A stretch of 43,995 nucleotides of DNA from Okeania sp. SIO3I5 (GCF_010672085.1 NZ_JAAHHT010000029.1:42722-86716); one strand, 5' to 3'; counted from the first letter of the stretch, positions 1 through 9,837 are shown. Program-made: numbers and translations. The notes: generated from the letters alone by a model not told the origin.

Positions 1-171
1 CCCCATTTTTTGCCTACCCAATATTTTGTAAATTTCTCCAGAGTTAGGTGAAATTTTTAAAGCTTTAGAACAATTGGCATAAACTTGATCTAATTTTCCT
101 TCAGATAAATATCTTTCAGCTTTTTGCTGGAAATTAAATGCTGCTGTTTCTTGATTCTCTAGCTCCGACAT
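1..171 (-). CDS. TPR protein, N-terminal part, runs off left edge
   Basis: Reading the minus strand from an ATG at 171 gives 57 open codons to the window edge, beginning MSELENQETAAFNFQQKAER and continuing with a TPR-like helix pair (YLSEGKLDQVYANCSKALKI). It resembles the N-termini of the TPR proteins encoded at 1537-3582 and 4692-6044, which also start with a short Glu/Asn-rich leader and a GKLDEAY helix. The same 273-bp block, start codon included, is repeated at 274-546. Whether the gene continues intact to the left cannot be seen. If it does, it is probably another TPR or TPR-sulfotransferase paralogue. Confidence 0.55.
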   Translation of the reverse strand, partial: MSELENQETAAFNFQQKAERYLSEGKLDQVYANCSKALKISPNSGEIYKILGRQKMG

Positions 172-270
172 ATTTGCTATAACTCCTAAAAGTAAATAGT
201 TAATGACTAATCATATAGGGTTTCTCAGTCAAGGTGAGATTAACTTATCTTGTCTCTTTGCTGATTCTAA

Positions 271-444
271 CTACCCCATTTTTTGCCTACCCAATATTTT
301 GTAAATTTCTCCAGAGTTAGGTGAAATTTTTAAAGCTTTAGAACAATTGGCATAAACTTGATCTAATTTTCCTTCAGATAAATATCTTTCAGCTTTTTGC
401 TGGAAATTAAATGCTGCTGTTTCTTGATTCTCTAGCTCCGACAT
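271..444 (-). pseudogene. Truncated duplicate of TPR gene N-terminus
   Basis: This is the second copy of the block at 1-171. It has the same ATG context and the same 57 codons, but the reading frame meets a TAG stop at 271-273, exactly where the next repeat unit joins. The copy therefore carries only the first TPR helices and is most simply a by-product of tandem duplication. The duplicated unit also contains about 100 bp of upstream DNA, so both copies probably carry the same promoter. A functional short peptide is possible but unsupported. Confidence 0.6.
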
Positions 445-701
445 ATTTGCTATAACTCCTAAAAGTAAATAGTTAATGACTAATCATATAGGGTTTCTCA
501 GTCAAGGTGAGATTAACTTATCTTGTCTCTTTGCTGATTCTAACTTCCCTATTTTTTACAAAATATTACCTAATATTTTGTAAATTTCTTCCGTAGGAAA
601 TACTTCCATAAATAATTAATCATTATTGCCTCAATATGCAGCACCTTAAAGAGTGCATTTTAGATAAAGTCTTAACTTTTAATTCTCCCTCAATTTCAAG
701 G

Positions 702-1421
702 TAAGTATTTCTAATTCTTGATTAATTGCCACTTCAAAAGAGCGATTTTCCCAGTTTAATCTCTGCCAATGATGGTATTGAGAAAAAGCTCGATCTACTG
801 GATTTCTTAAAATCACCAATAATTTAATACTAGGCAATAAACTAGAGATTCTTTCTGGAACTTCATCAGTGATTAAATAGTTAGAAGTAGCTTCCCCAGT
901 AATAAAATTTTCTGACTTAGGAATAGGAGGAAAATAAGCCAGATACCAATCTATATATTTGCCAAAATACTTTTTTCCTATTCCCTATTTTCTCTTCTCA
1001 GTTAAGTGTTCCCTAACAGCAATAAATTTCTAGCTTTATTCTTGCATTGAGATGTAACTGCCTGAAAATTTACCAATTAAACTTCATCTCTAAATATTCT
1101 TCTAATCTCTGATTATGAGGTTCAAAATATTCAGATAATCTCTGACGGAGTAAATCAGAAATTGGTGCATAAGAACCAGAATTTAACTTTTTATATTTGG
1201 CTAAAAGAGCGGTCTTCCCAGTTTAATCTCTGCCAATGATGGTATTGAGAAAAAGCTCGATCTACTGGATTTCTTAAAATCACCAATAATTTAATACTAG
1301 GCAGTAAACTATAGATTTTTTCTGGAACTTCATCAGTGACTAAATAGTTAGGAGTAGCTGCCCCAGTAATAAAATTTTCTGACTTAGGAATAGGAGGAAA
1401 ATGAGCCAGATACCAATCTAT
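702..1421 (-). pseudogene. Scrambled sulfotransferase-domain fragments
   Basis: The minus strand here encodes pieces of the same sulfotransferase domain that ends the intact gene at 1537-3582. Core pieces with the ILRNPVDRAFSQYHHW motif lie at about 702-954 and 1203-1421. A C-terminal tail piece ending KFNW-stop equivalent lies at 1070-1199. The core and tail are joined directly at about 1203 and lack the roughly 700 bp between them in the intact gene. The stretch 737-1203 repeats at 1204-1670 with a 467-bp period, the second copy running into the intact gene. None of the pieces has a start or a complete domain, so they are relics of paralogous genes. Confidence 0.8.
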
Positions 1422-1670
1422 ATATTTGCCAAAATACTTTTTTCCTATTTCCTATTTTCTCTTCTCAGTTAAGTGTTCCCTAACAGCAATAAATTTCTGG
1501 CTTTATTCTTGCATTGAGATGTAACTGCCTGAAAATTTACCAATTAAACTTCATCTCTAAATATTCTTCTAATCTCTGATTATGAAGTTGAAAATATTCA
1601 GATAATCTCTGACGGAGTAAATCAGAAATTGGTGCATAAGAACCAGAATTTAACTTTTTATATTTGGCTA
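737..1670. repeat. 467-bp tandem duplication of gene fragments
   Basis: Markers repeat with a constant 467-bp offset. The core sulfotransferase segment occurs at 737 and 1204, and the stop codon of the C-terminal tail at 1070 and 1537. A spacer containing ttttttcctatt and the run ctcagttaagtgttccc lies between core and tail in both units. The right-hand unit contains the true 3' end of the TPR-sulfotransferase gene. Confidence 0.85.
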
Positions 1671-3582
1671 GTTTATATTCTGGCAAACCTAAAAAATTAA
1701 ACACTTGCTTCATCGTATCATCTGACCTTTCATAAAGGTCTTCTCCTCTCAAAATTAAAAATTGTTCTCTAGGAAATACAGCCATCCATTTCTGCATAAA
1801 TTCTATATAAACACCTCTTCCTATATAATTTCCTGAGAGTTGCCAATATTTTCTATCTCCTTGAGGTTGTTTAGGAGTAGTTTTAAGTATTTCTAATTCT
1901 TGATTAATTGCAACTTCAAAAGATCGGTCTTCCCAGTTTAATCTTTGCCAATGATGGTATTGAGAAAAAGCTCGATCCACTGGATTTCTTAAAATCACCA
2001 ATAATTTAATACTAGGCAGTAAACTATAGATTCTTTCTGGAACTTCATCAGTGACTAAATAATTAGGAGTAGCTTCCCCAGTAATAAAATTTTTTGACTT
2101 AGGAATAGGAGGAAAATGAGCCAGATACCAATCTATTCCTCGATGAAATTTACCTGACCAAAAATGAGTTTCTTTCTTAATAGCTGGTAAAACTTGGGGA
2201 TGTTGACTAATGTAATTTTCTAAAGAAGTCGTACCACTTTTTTGAGAACCAATAATAATGAAATTAGGATGCCCTAAATGATGAAAATTCCCATAATTTT
2301 CGACAAAGGCAGGATTTAATTTTAGTGTTTTGTTATAGCAAGCTTTTTGATAGCTAAAAATTGCTTCTTTGATATTCCCTTTTTCTGTAAAAATTTCCCC
2401 TAGATTAAGATGACACAAAATACTATTTGGTTCTTTTTGAGTGGCATTTTGATATAAATTTAATACTTCCTCAAGCCTACTTTCTAGTAGGTATTTCCAT
2501 AAGACTGAATGACGGGAAAACCAAGAATGTTCTGGTCTAAGTCTAACAGCTTCTAAGTAAGCAGTAATAGCTTCCTCTTTTTGAGAATTGTGCAAAAAAG
2601 CATCTGCTAAATTATAGTATGCACCAGAGAAATTTGGATTGATAATAGTTGCTTTTCGGTAAGCATAAATTCCTTCATCCCACCTTTGTTGTTTCATATA
2701 AATATTGCCTAGATTATAGTAACCCCAAAAGAAATTTGGATTGATTTCTGTAGCTTGTTGGTAACAGGCGATCGCTTCCTTTAACTCACCTTTTTTCTGA
2801 AAAACGTCTCCTAATTTTTTGTGAAATAAATGATTCTCTGGTTTTAGTTTTATCCCATTACCATAGGCAAAGATTGCTAAATCATATTCTTTTTTTTCTT
2901 GCAGAACTTCTCCTAGTAAGTAGTAACATCTAGGATTTTTAGGAGTTAGTTTTATTGCCCGCTCTAAAACTACTAATGCTGATTCTAGTTCCCCTTTTTG
3001 AGTAAGCACTTCTCCTAATTTTTGATATGAATATGATAAATTTGGTTGTAGTTTAATGGCTTGACGATAACAGTTAATTGCTGCTTCAATCTGGTCTAAT
3101 TCTAACAATTTATTTCCTAAATTCAAGTGTTCTTTAGCTGTAGCTGATTCTGGTTCTAGAATCAGTGTTTGATAAGTGCATTCTGTGGCTAATTCTTCTT
3201 GATCAATGTACTGCCATACTTTAGCTAAATTCCGATAAACTCCTACTAAATCTGGTTTAATATAGATAGCTTTTTGATAATAAAAAATTGCTTTTTCCCA
3301 GTCCTGTTGTTTAGCATACATACTACCAAGGTTAGCATGAACCTCAGCAAAATCTGGCAGTATTTTTATAGCTTTATTGTAGTAACTTATTGCTACTTCT
3401 ATATCTCCTTTTGCTTGCAAAATATCTCCTATATTTTTACAAGCTGAGGCTAATTCTTGTTTGCTATTTGCTGTTTTTAAACAAGCTGCATAAGCTTCAT
3501 CTAATTTTCCTTGGGTTAAACTAGCTTCTGCTAGCTCATTAAAATTAATAGCTAGTTTTTCTCTTTTTTCGTTATTAGACAT
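1537..3582 (-). CDS. TPR-repeat protein with C-terminal sulfotransferase domain
   Basis: A 681-residue protein with about twelve tandem TPR units (residues about 10-425, typical helices such as GDIEVAISYYNKAIKILPDF), followed by a sulfotransferase domain at 437-681. The PAPS 5'-phosphosulfate loop is GSQKSGTTS (about 445-453) and the 3'-phosphate motif is ILRNPVDRAFSQ (about 530-541), as in heparan-sulfate-type sulfotransferases. No signal peptide or membrane segment is visible. The family transfers sulfate from PAPS to a sugar or other hydroxyl. The TPR array probably binds a protein or glycan partner. In these cyanobacteria exopolysaccharide sulfation is a reasonable guess, but the substrate is unknown. 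Related genes lie at 4692-6044 and 7475-9346 on the same strand, separated by long repeats, so they are probably separate transcripts. Confidence 0.88.
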   Translation of the reverse strand: MSNNEKREKLAINFNELAEASLTQGKLDEAYAACLKTANSKQELASACKNIGDILQAKGDIEVAISYYNKAIKILPDFAEVHANLGSMYAKQQDWEKAIFYYQKAIYIKPDLVGVYRNLAKVWQYIDQEELATECTYQTLILEPESATAKEHLNLGNKLLELDQIEAAINCYRQAIKLQPNLSYSYQKLGEVLTQKGELESALVVLERAIKLTPKNPRCYYLLGEVLQEKKEYDLAIFAYGNGIKLKPENHLFHKKLGDVFQKKGELKEAIACYQQATEINPNFFWGYYNLGNIYMKQQRWDEGIYAYRKATIINPNFSGAYYNLADAFLHNSQKEEAITAYLEAVRLRPEHSWFSRHSVLWKYLLESRLEEVLNLYQNATQKEPNSILCHLNLGEIFTEKGNIKEAIFSYQKACYNKTLKLNPAFVENYGNFHHLGHPNFIIIGSQKSGTTSLENYISQHPQVLPAIKKETHFWSGKFHRGIDWYLAHFPPIPKSKNFITGEATPNYLVTDEVPERIYSLLPSIKLLVILRNPVDRAFSQYHHWQRLNWEDRSFEVAINQELEILKTTPKQPQGDRKYWQLSGNYIGRGVYIEFMQKWMAVFPREQFLILRGEDLYERSDDTMKQVFNFLGLPEYKLAKYKKLNSGSYAPISDLLRQRLSEYFQLHNQRLEEYLEMKFNW

Positions 3583-3700
3583 ATTATTTCAGTTATCAGT
3601 TATTAGTTATCAGTACCTCGTGCAATAGGGAGGTTTTAAACACTGAATTTTTTTAATTTTTTAGGTAGTCCTTTGATGATTGTGATTTATTGTAGAGAAA
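3583..3700 (-). repeat. Family B hairpin element (short, minus orientation)
   Basis: The segment starts with the tcagttatcag/ttatcagtacctc end typical of family B. It continues through gggaggttttaaac and a tttttt tract resembling the other end of the element (compare 13694-13817 and 37013-37156). The inner hairpin is shortened. A second partial match to the same end lies near 3830-3890. Confidence 0.5.
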
Positions 3701-3900
3701 GGGAACACTTAACTCTTAACTGGGAACAGTAAAGTACCTTCAATTCTTAGTTTCAAAGAAATCATATTTCCTAGAAAATTTGACTTTTTTTAGAATATCA
3801 CTACTTGTACACCACTACCATTTTTTATTCCCTTGAAAGGCGACACTTGAGACATGATTTTTTGGTCATGTTGGATTTTTTTCCAAAACCAAAAATCAAG

Positions 3901-4193
3901 GTAAGCATTCAGCTATTAGCAGTCACCTCTCCGTTTTTTAATGAATGAAGCTAACTTAATTTTAACTTCTACTAGATTTTTAATCAGAGTATTATCAAAA
4001 TTAAGCTATAAGCAGTCACCTCTCCGTTTTTTAATGAATGAAGCTAACTTTATTTTAACTTCTATTACATTTTTAACCAGAGTATTGAAGCACAAGAAAG
4101 ACTCGCTTGAGTTGTAAACCCATACAATTCTGTGGTAGGAAATGAGTTAATAATTCATAGCTGTTAGCTGAATCCTGACGACTGAATGCTTAC
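3901..4193 (+). repeat. Family A inverted-repeat element, copy 1
   Basis: It begins GTAAGCATTCAGCTATTAGC and ends GACTGAATGCTTAC, an inverted pair. The interior contains a 93-bp segment (agtcacctctccg through cagagtatt) present twice, at about 3911 and 4004, which explains its larger size of 293 bp compared with 167-190 bp for other copies. There is no open reading frame. The structure is MITE-like. Confidence 0.8.
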
Positions 4194-4691
4194 AAATAAA
4201 GTTTAGTTTCTCTCTTAACAATAAGTTTTGCAACTTTTGCGGAATAGAAAGTGATCAAAGATTATACCAATATTATTTATTATTAGGTTATACCAATTTA
4301 AAAAAATACCGTTACATTGATTTTTTTTAGTAATTTAGATTAATAATATTCAAGAATTTTTTCTGATTTCTATCTGCTTATGACTTCAAAACCCTCTCTC
4401 ATATAAAATCCGGTTATACAGTAATCGCAAAATTACTTCATCTTAATACAGATGTTAAGCATGAATACTAATTTAAAATTTCATGCTATTCAAATCTTTT
4501 TTTCTCCGTACGGACGTTGCTTGAACATTAATGCGTTACATGTCGCGCAGCAATACGTCCCTACCTCCTGACTCCTGACTCTATCAAGCGATACGATAAC
4601 TAATTACCCGGATTCTATATCACTATCAATTTTAATATTAGTTATTCGTAAAGCATAGAAAATAAATTAGTCAGCAAATTTATTTTCTTTC
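4194..4691. other. Intergenic DNA without recognisable gene
   Basis: AT-rich DNA downstream of the TPR gene at 4692-6044. The only notable sequence is a weak inverted pair around 4507-4561 (gtacggacgttgc and gcagcaatacgtcc), reminiscent of dispersed cyanobacterial palindromes. No ORF, tRNA or promoter could be supported. Confidence 0.4.
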
Positions 4692-6044
4692 TTAATATGG
4701 TAACTCCTGTTTATTTCTACATTTTTCTGCTGCTTCCCAGTCACCTAACTGCTCAAAAATATAAGCTATTTTTTCGTAAGCTTTATCGTAGTCTGGTTTA
4801 ATTTGTATTGCTTTTCTAAAACATTCGACAGCATCAGACCAATTTTTTTGTTGAATATATACTTGTCCTAATGAGGCATATAACCAACAAGAATTAGAAT
4901 TAATTTCTATAGCTTTTCGATAACTAATAATAGCTTCATCTAATTTCCCTAACTCCTGCAAAGCATTTGCTAAATTACGATGAAATAAATAGTTATCTGC
5001 TTCTAATTCTATCGCTTGATAATACGCTTTAATTGCTAGCTGCAATTTTTTTTGTTTACTTAGTGCTTCCCCCAATTTGTAGTGAAATCTTGCTAAATTA
5101 GGATTAAATTTGAGGCCTCTACGGTAGATCAAAACTGCTTGATTTATTTCCCCTTGCTTGATAAATATTTCTCCAATTTTACAGTAACTATCCCAAATAT
5201 TAGGATGATTTTTCATCAGTTTACGATAACAAGTAAGCGCTCGATTTAACTTTCCTTGCTCATACAAAATATCTGCTAAATGTTTCTGAGACCAAGGAAA
5301 CTTTGGATTAAGTTCTCTAGAAATTTTAAATGCCTCAAGTGCATCATTTAACTTACCTATTTCTCGTAAAAGTTTTCCTAGTTTATAGGGAATTAACCAA
5401 TTTTTAGGCAACAGTTCAATTAAACTTTTATAACAAGCGATCGCTGACTCTAATTCTCCCTGACTGACTAAAATTTCTGCTAGTTTCGAGTAAGCATCCG
5501 ATAAAGTAGGATTTAATTCTATAGTCTCACGATAATAAGCGATCGCCTCTTTAATTTTTCCTTGACTAAATAGAATATCTCCTTGATTTAGCTTTTCTAA
5601 TGCTTTTTTTTCTAATTCTATTTTTTCTGCGTAATACCAATATTTTTTGGCTAAACTTAAATCTCCTAACTGTTGGCAAACCCGAGATAAATTACGATAA
5701 ACACCAGGCAAATTTGGTTGTAATTCAATAGCCTTTTCATAACAAGCTATAGCTGGTTTCCACTCTTTTTGTTTAGCATATAAACTACCAATATTTGTGT
5801 AAACCTCTGCCCAATTTGGTTGTTGTATAATTGCTTGTGCATACCAATTTATTGCTTCATCTAACTTTCCCATAACCTGCAATACATTTCCCATACTTTT
5901 GCAAGCTAAAGGATAGAATGGTAAGATTTCTAGAGCTTTTTCGCAAGCTAAATAAGCATCATCTAATTTTTCTGCTTCTAAATAAGACTCTGCTTCTTGA
6001 CATAAAGTAAAAGCTGACATTTCTGGAGTTAAATTTGAATACAT
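4692..6044 (-). CDS. TPR-repeat protein without catalytic domain
   Basis: A 450-residue protein made almost entirely of about twelve TPR units, from residue 10 to the end. Helix pairs such as GKLDEAINWYAQAIIQQPNW and GKLDEAIISYRKAIEINSNS have the usual Gly8, Ala20 and Pro32 pattern. The closest relative in the window is the TPR half of the 681-residue sulfotransferase protein at 1537-3582: the N-terminal unit order and the phrase VYRNLSRVCQQLGD match well. There is no sulfotransferase domain, signal peptide or membrane segment, and the gene ends shortly after the last TPR (AAEKCRNKQELPY). It is probably a scaffold or a paralogue that lost the enzyme domain. The interaction partner is unknown. 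Confidence 0.85.
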   Translation of the reverse strand: MYSNLTPEMSAFTLCQEAESYLEAEKLDDAYLACEKALEILPFYPLACKSMGNVLQVMGKLDEAINWYAQAIIQQPNWAEVYTNIGSLYAKQKEWKPAIACYEKAIELQPNLPGVYRNLSRVCQQLGDLSLAKKYWYYAEKIELEKKALEKLNQGDILFSQGKIKEAIAYYRETIELNPTLSDAYSKLAEILVSQGELESAIACYKSLIELLPKNWLIPYKLGKLLREIGKLNDALEAFKISRELNPKFPWSQKHLADILYEQGKLNRALTCYRKLMKNHPNIWDSYCKIGEIFIKQGEINQAVLIYRRGLKFNPNLARFHYKLGEALSKQKKLQLAIKAYYQAIELEADNYLFHRNLANALQELGKLDEAIISYRKAIEINSNSCWLYASLGQVYIQQKNWSDAVECFRKAIQIKPDYDKAYEKIAYIFEQLGDWEAAEKCRNKQELPY

Positions 6045-6464
6045 ATTTCTTTTTTAAAAGAAGGAAAAAGGAAAAAGTAGGAATATAGAATGAGTCATTT
6101 GAGTTATCAGTTGTTTAATTATCAGTACCTCCTACTTACAGCAGTTTTAGAGTTAATTAATACCAAGGGTGATAAATTTTTTCTACAAATATTTGGATTG
6201 TTTATAGTAGGGGTGATTTCCTACAGAATGCTCCTAATTACGCGAATCACCCGTACAGTAGGTGCGATTCGCTCTTCGCCCATACTTTTATTATTATTTT
6301 TTGCCATGAAAAAATATATTCTAGTAAATGTGCATCTGACTTCAACTACTTTAGTTAACTAAATTATTCATAACATTTTTGTTGAAAAATGGTATAAGAA
6401 CAAAGTTTGATTCCTTGAATAAATAGGGAAGTAATATTAGTTTTCAACTATATCTTACCATCCT
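6045..6464. other. Intergenic DNA, probably non-coding
   Basis: This stretch begins with a partial family B end (gagttatcagttg to ttatcagtacctcc, about 6097-6130). It continues with an inverted-repeat-like stretch around 6209-6280 (aggggtgattt, gcgaatcacccgtac, gtaggtgcgattcgc). A 90-codon plus-strand reading frame at 6090-6362 covers these repeats and has no ribosome binding site, so it is not listed as a gene. Confidence 0.45.
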
Positions 6465-7440
6465 CAAAAGTGCTTTAAGTAATAGGTAAGAAAATCTGAG
6501 ATTTGCTTTTTTATAAGAGTCGAAGTCTAGCATTCTGCCATTGCTAAATTTTGTTTGCCGAGGATTTCCCCGCCGAAAACTAATGAGGGAGATTACTTCT
6601 GAATTTTCCATTCTCAATTCTTAATTCGGATGTACCTCTCGATTTTCTGCCTTGCTTTAAATAATAGGTAAGAAAATCTGAGATTTGCTTTTTTATAAGA
6701 GTCGAAGTCTAGCATTCTGCCATTACTAAATTTTCTTTGCCGAGGATTTCCCCGCCGAAAACTCACGAGCAAGATTACTCCTGAATTTTCAATTCTCAAT
6801 TCTTAATTCGGATGTACCTCTTGATTTTTAAAAGTGCTTTAAGTAATAGGTAAGAAAATCTGAGATTTGCTTTTTTATAAGAGTCGAAGTCTAGCATTCT
6901 GCCATTACTAAATTTTTTTTGCCGAGCATTTACCCACCGAAAACTCACGAGCAAGATTACTCCTAAATTTCCAATTCTTAATTCTCAATTCAGATGTACC
7001 TCTCGATTTTCTGCCTTGCTTTAAGTAATAGGTAAGAAAATCTGAGATTTGCTTTTTTATAAGAGTCGAAGTCTAGCATTCTGCCATTACTAAATTTTCT
7101 TTGCCGAGAATTTCCCCGCCGAAAACTAATGAGGGAGATTACTTCTGAATTTTCAATTCTCAATTCTTAATTCGGATGTACCTCTTGATTTTCTGCCTTG
7201 CTTTAAGTAATAGCTAAGAAAATCTGAGATTTGCTTTTTTATAACAATCGAAGTCTAGCATTCTGCCATTCTTAATTCAGATGTACCTCACGATTTTCTG
7301 CCTTGCTTTAAGTAATAGGTAAGAAAATCTGAGATTTGCTTTTTTATAAGAGTCGAAGTCTAGCATTCTGCCATTACTAAATTTTGTTTGCCGAGCATTT
7401 CTCCACCGAAAACTCACGAGCAAGATTACTCCTGAATTCT
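6465..7440. repeat. 182-bp tandem repeat, six copies
   Basis: The marker agaaaatctgagatttgc occurs at about 6489, 6671, 6853, 7035, 7217 and 7322. The spacing is 182 bp four times and then 105 bp, where the fifth copy is shortened. Each unit contains gtcgaagtctagcattctgc, a gccgaggatttcccc segment and a aattctcaattcttaattc tract. Units differ by scattered substitutions. No frame stays open through more than about 60 codons, so the array is judged non-coding. It sits directly downstream of the TPR-sulfotransferase gene at 7475-9346. Confidence 0.9.
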
Positions 7441-7474
7441 AAATTAATCTAAATTATAAATTCTAAATTCAGAA

Positions 7475-9346
7475 CTACTCCCAGTTAAATTCCATCCCTA
7501 AATATTCTTCTAATCTTTCATTATGAATTCGGAAATAATTACTTAAACTCCTACGCATTAATGGGTCGATTTTTGAATACTTCCCAGCATTATAATTCTT
7601 GTAATCTAACAGTTTATATTCCGGCAAATCTAAAAACGTTAAAACTTTTTGCATACTAGCTTCAGGATGTGCATAAAAATCTTCACTTTTCAAAATAAGA
7701 AATTGTTCCCGTGGAAATAAACTCATCCATTCCTTCAAAAACTCAACATATACCCCCCTTGCTAAATAATTTAATTCCTTCATCCAGTAATTAACTTTTT
7801 CAGGAGCTTTTCTTAGTTTCTCTAAATCTGATTCAATTGCCTCTTCTAAAGAGCGATTTTCCCAATTTAATCTTCGCCATTGATGATATTGAGATATGGC
7901 TCGATCTACAGGATTTCTCAATAGTATGAGCAGCTTAATTTTTTGGGAAAAGTCGTAAATCCTCCTAGCAGTATTTGGATGGTCGAAATAACTAGGACTA
8001 GCTTCCCCAGTCAATAAATTTTTTCCCTCTGGAATTCCTGGAAAATGAGCTAGATACCAATTAATTGACTTATTAAATTTCCAAGACCAAAAATCCATTT
8101 CTTTTTTAATCGGAGGAATAATTTGTGGATGTTGAATCAAATAATTATAAAGGGAAGTCGTACCTCCTTTGTGAACTCCAATAACTATAAAATTCGGTCT
8201 TTGAACTTGTTCTAAATTCCATGGTTGCGATACTAATCTAGGGTACAATTTCTGAGTTTGCCGATAACAAGCTGTTTGATAATAAGGTATAGCTTCATCA
8301 AATTTTTCCAAACGAGTTAGAGCTTCTCCTACATTCAAGTAAGAGCAAAAAGAGTCGGGATGAGCTTTCTGAAATATCTCGAAAAAAGTTAGTATTTCTG
8401 TTAGTTTACCTTCCCTAGCAAAAGCTTCCCATATATTGTAGTAAAACCACCAAGATAGGTCTGGATTAATTTCAATACCTTGACGGTAAGCTACAACTGC
8501 TTCCTCCCATTTTTGTTGTCGAGTTAGGGCAATACCAAGATTATAGTAAGAGCTACTATTCCGGTTTAATTCTATTTCTTTTCTGAGTTCTAATATTTCT
8601 CGTTCTAACTGATTTTTTTTATCTAATACTTGCTGTAGCTTTTCAGAAATCTTTAAGTCATCTTGATTAAGCTCTAGAGCTATTTTATAGAAAATAATCG
8701 CCCCGTTAATTTTATTAGCTTTAGTTAAACCATCTGCTACTTGTACAGATAAATTAGGATTTTGTTGTAAAAGTTGCAGCGATCTATCGTCAATATAATA
8801 TTGCTCATAGTCTGGAATAGCTTTGGGGTAATCCTTAATTTCTGTATCTAAATTTGACTTATATTTTTGTTCTATAGCATCTCCTAATTTACTGTAAATT
8901 CCGGGTAATTCTGTCTGCAATAGGATTACATATAAATAGTTATATATAGCTTCATCCCATTTTTGTAACTCGATCAAAGCATCACCTAAATTGTAGTAAG
9001 ACCAAGGAAAATTTACATCTATTTTAATTGTATTTATGTAAGCTTTAACAGCCTCTTCCCATCTTCCTAACTTACTTAACGCATTTCCTAAATTATAATA
9101 AGACCAAGAAAAATTACCTTCTAACTCTATTGCCTGATCATAATTTTTTATAGCTTCATTCCAATTTTGCTTTTGATATAAAGCTTGTGCTAAGTGATAA
9201 TAATACCAAGAAAATTTTGGCTTTAGCGCAATAGCTTGACGGTAGTTTTCAATTGCTAAATCCCATTTTTTTTCTTGAGCATATATGCTGCCTTGGTTAG
9301 CATACTCTTCAGGTGTATTCAAATTAGACTTATTTTTTGATAACAT
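7475..9346 (-). CDS. TPR-repeat protein with C-terminal sulfotransferase domain (second paralogue)
   Basis: A 623-residue protein. Residues 12-190 and 260-365 form TPR units (for example KWDLAIENYRQAIALKPKF), interrupted at about 190-260 by a less regular helical stretch. Residues 383-623 form a sulfotransferase domain with 5'-PSB loop GVHKGGTTS (about 390-398) and 3'-PB motif LLRNPVDRAISQ (about 475-486). The domain shares KKE-DFWSWKFN, WYLAHFPGIP and LEEYLGMEFNW stretches with the gene at 1537-3582, showing common origin, although the TPR halves differ. Probable role: PAPS-dependent sulfation of an unknown acceptor in the cytoplasm. No operon partner is visible. The stop codon is followed by the 182-bp repeat array. 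Confidence 0.88.
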   Translation of the reverse strand: MLSKNKSNLNTPEEYANQGSIYAQEKKWDLAIENYRQAIALKPKFSWYYYHLAQALYQKQNWNEAIKNYDQAIELEGNFSWSYYNLGNALSKLGRWEEAVKAYINTIKIDVNFPWSYYNLGDALIELQKWDEAIYNYLYVILLQTELPGIYSKLGDAIEQKYKSNLDTEIKDYPKAIPDYEQYYIDDRSLQLLQQNPNLSVQVADGLTKANKINGAIIFYKIALELNQDDLKISEKLQQVLDKKNQLEREILELRKEIELNRNSSSYYNLGIALTRQQKWEEAVVAYRQGIEINPDLSWWFYYNIWEAFAREGKLTEILTFFEIFQKAHPDSFCSYLNVGEALTRLEKFDEAIPYYQTACYRQTQKLYPRLVSQPWNLEQVQRPNFIVIGVHKGGTTSLYNYLIQHPQIIPPIKKEMDFWSWKFNKSINWYLAHFPGIPEGKNLLTGEASPSYFDHPNTARRIYDFSQKIKLLILLRNPVDRAISQYHQWRRLNWENRSLEEAIESDLEKLRKAPEKVNYWMKELNYLARGVYVEFLKEWMSLFPREQFLILKSEDFYAHPEASMQKVLTFLDLPEYKLLDYKNYNAGKYSKIDPLMRRSLSNYFRIHNERLEEYLGMEFNWE

Positions 9347-9374
9347 TGTTTATTGAAGATTTATCAATAGAGAT

Positions 9375-9576
9375 TTACCGAATAATTAATAATTAAATAA
9401 TTAAATAATTCAGGTTGAAAACCTCCCCAATAAAGGGGAAAAAAGCGGTTGAGGGATGGATAGGTGACCTAACCATATCCAATCAACCAAGAGAAATAAA
9501 TTTTTTCCTTCTTGGTCAATCCTCTCCCTTTTAGGGAGAGGTAATTATCCATTATCCATTATCCATTATCCATTAA
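9375..9576 (+). repeat. Family B hairpin element (plus orientation)
   Basis: It begins ttaccgaataattaat, has the caggttgaaaacctcccc / aaggggaaaaaagcgg hairpin, then ccatatccaatcaaccaaga, and ends ctcccttttagggagagg followed by attatccattatccatt repeats. It matches the copy at 15130-15316 closely. Confidence 0.8.
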
Positions 9577-9709
9577 TGAATCCCCTCCAAACCTACTCCC
9601 CTATTCTGACAAGGGTATGTTTTTAACAAAGAGGCGAGTAATCACTTTTATTCATTATAAAATCTACAAAATAATGTGCTTTTTCTATACAAGAAATCGG
9701 ATAAATTTA

Positions 9710-9776
9710 TCCCCACACTTCCCACACTTCCCACACTCCCCACACTTTCCACACTCCCCACCCCTCCCACACCCAA
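9710..9776 (+). repeat. ccacactt / ccacactc low-complexity tract
   Basis: Imperfect repetition of cccacacttcccacac and ccccacactttcc over about 65 bp. A related cttcccacccttcccacact tract occurs at about 37290-37325. It is non-coding. Confidence 0.7.
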
Positions 9777-9837
9777 TGGCATAATTCTAAAAAACATACC
9801 CCCTTACTTTGAAGATTAGAATCAGATTTTTCCCATC

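Larger units (their letters stand above)
1..546. repeat. 273-bp direct tandem duplication
   Basis: Positions 1-273 and 274-546 are nearly identical. The first clear difference is at the end of the unit (ctaacta versus ctaactt). The unit contains the start of a minus-strand TPR gene and its upstream region. Near-identity implies a recent duplication, or an assembly artefact. Confidence 0.9.

Noticed and set aside
6090-6362. 90-codon plus-strand frame with hydrophobic stretches
   Set aside because: It overlaps repeat-derived sequence at its start and an inverted-repeat segment in its middle, has no ribosome binding site, and matches no known family pattern.
6614-6799. 61-codon minus-strand frame
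   Set aside because: It lies wholly inside one unit of the 182-bp tandem array and is broken in the other units.
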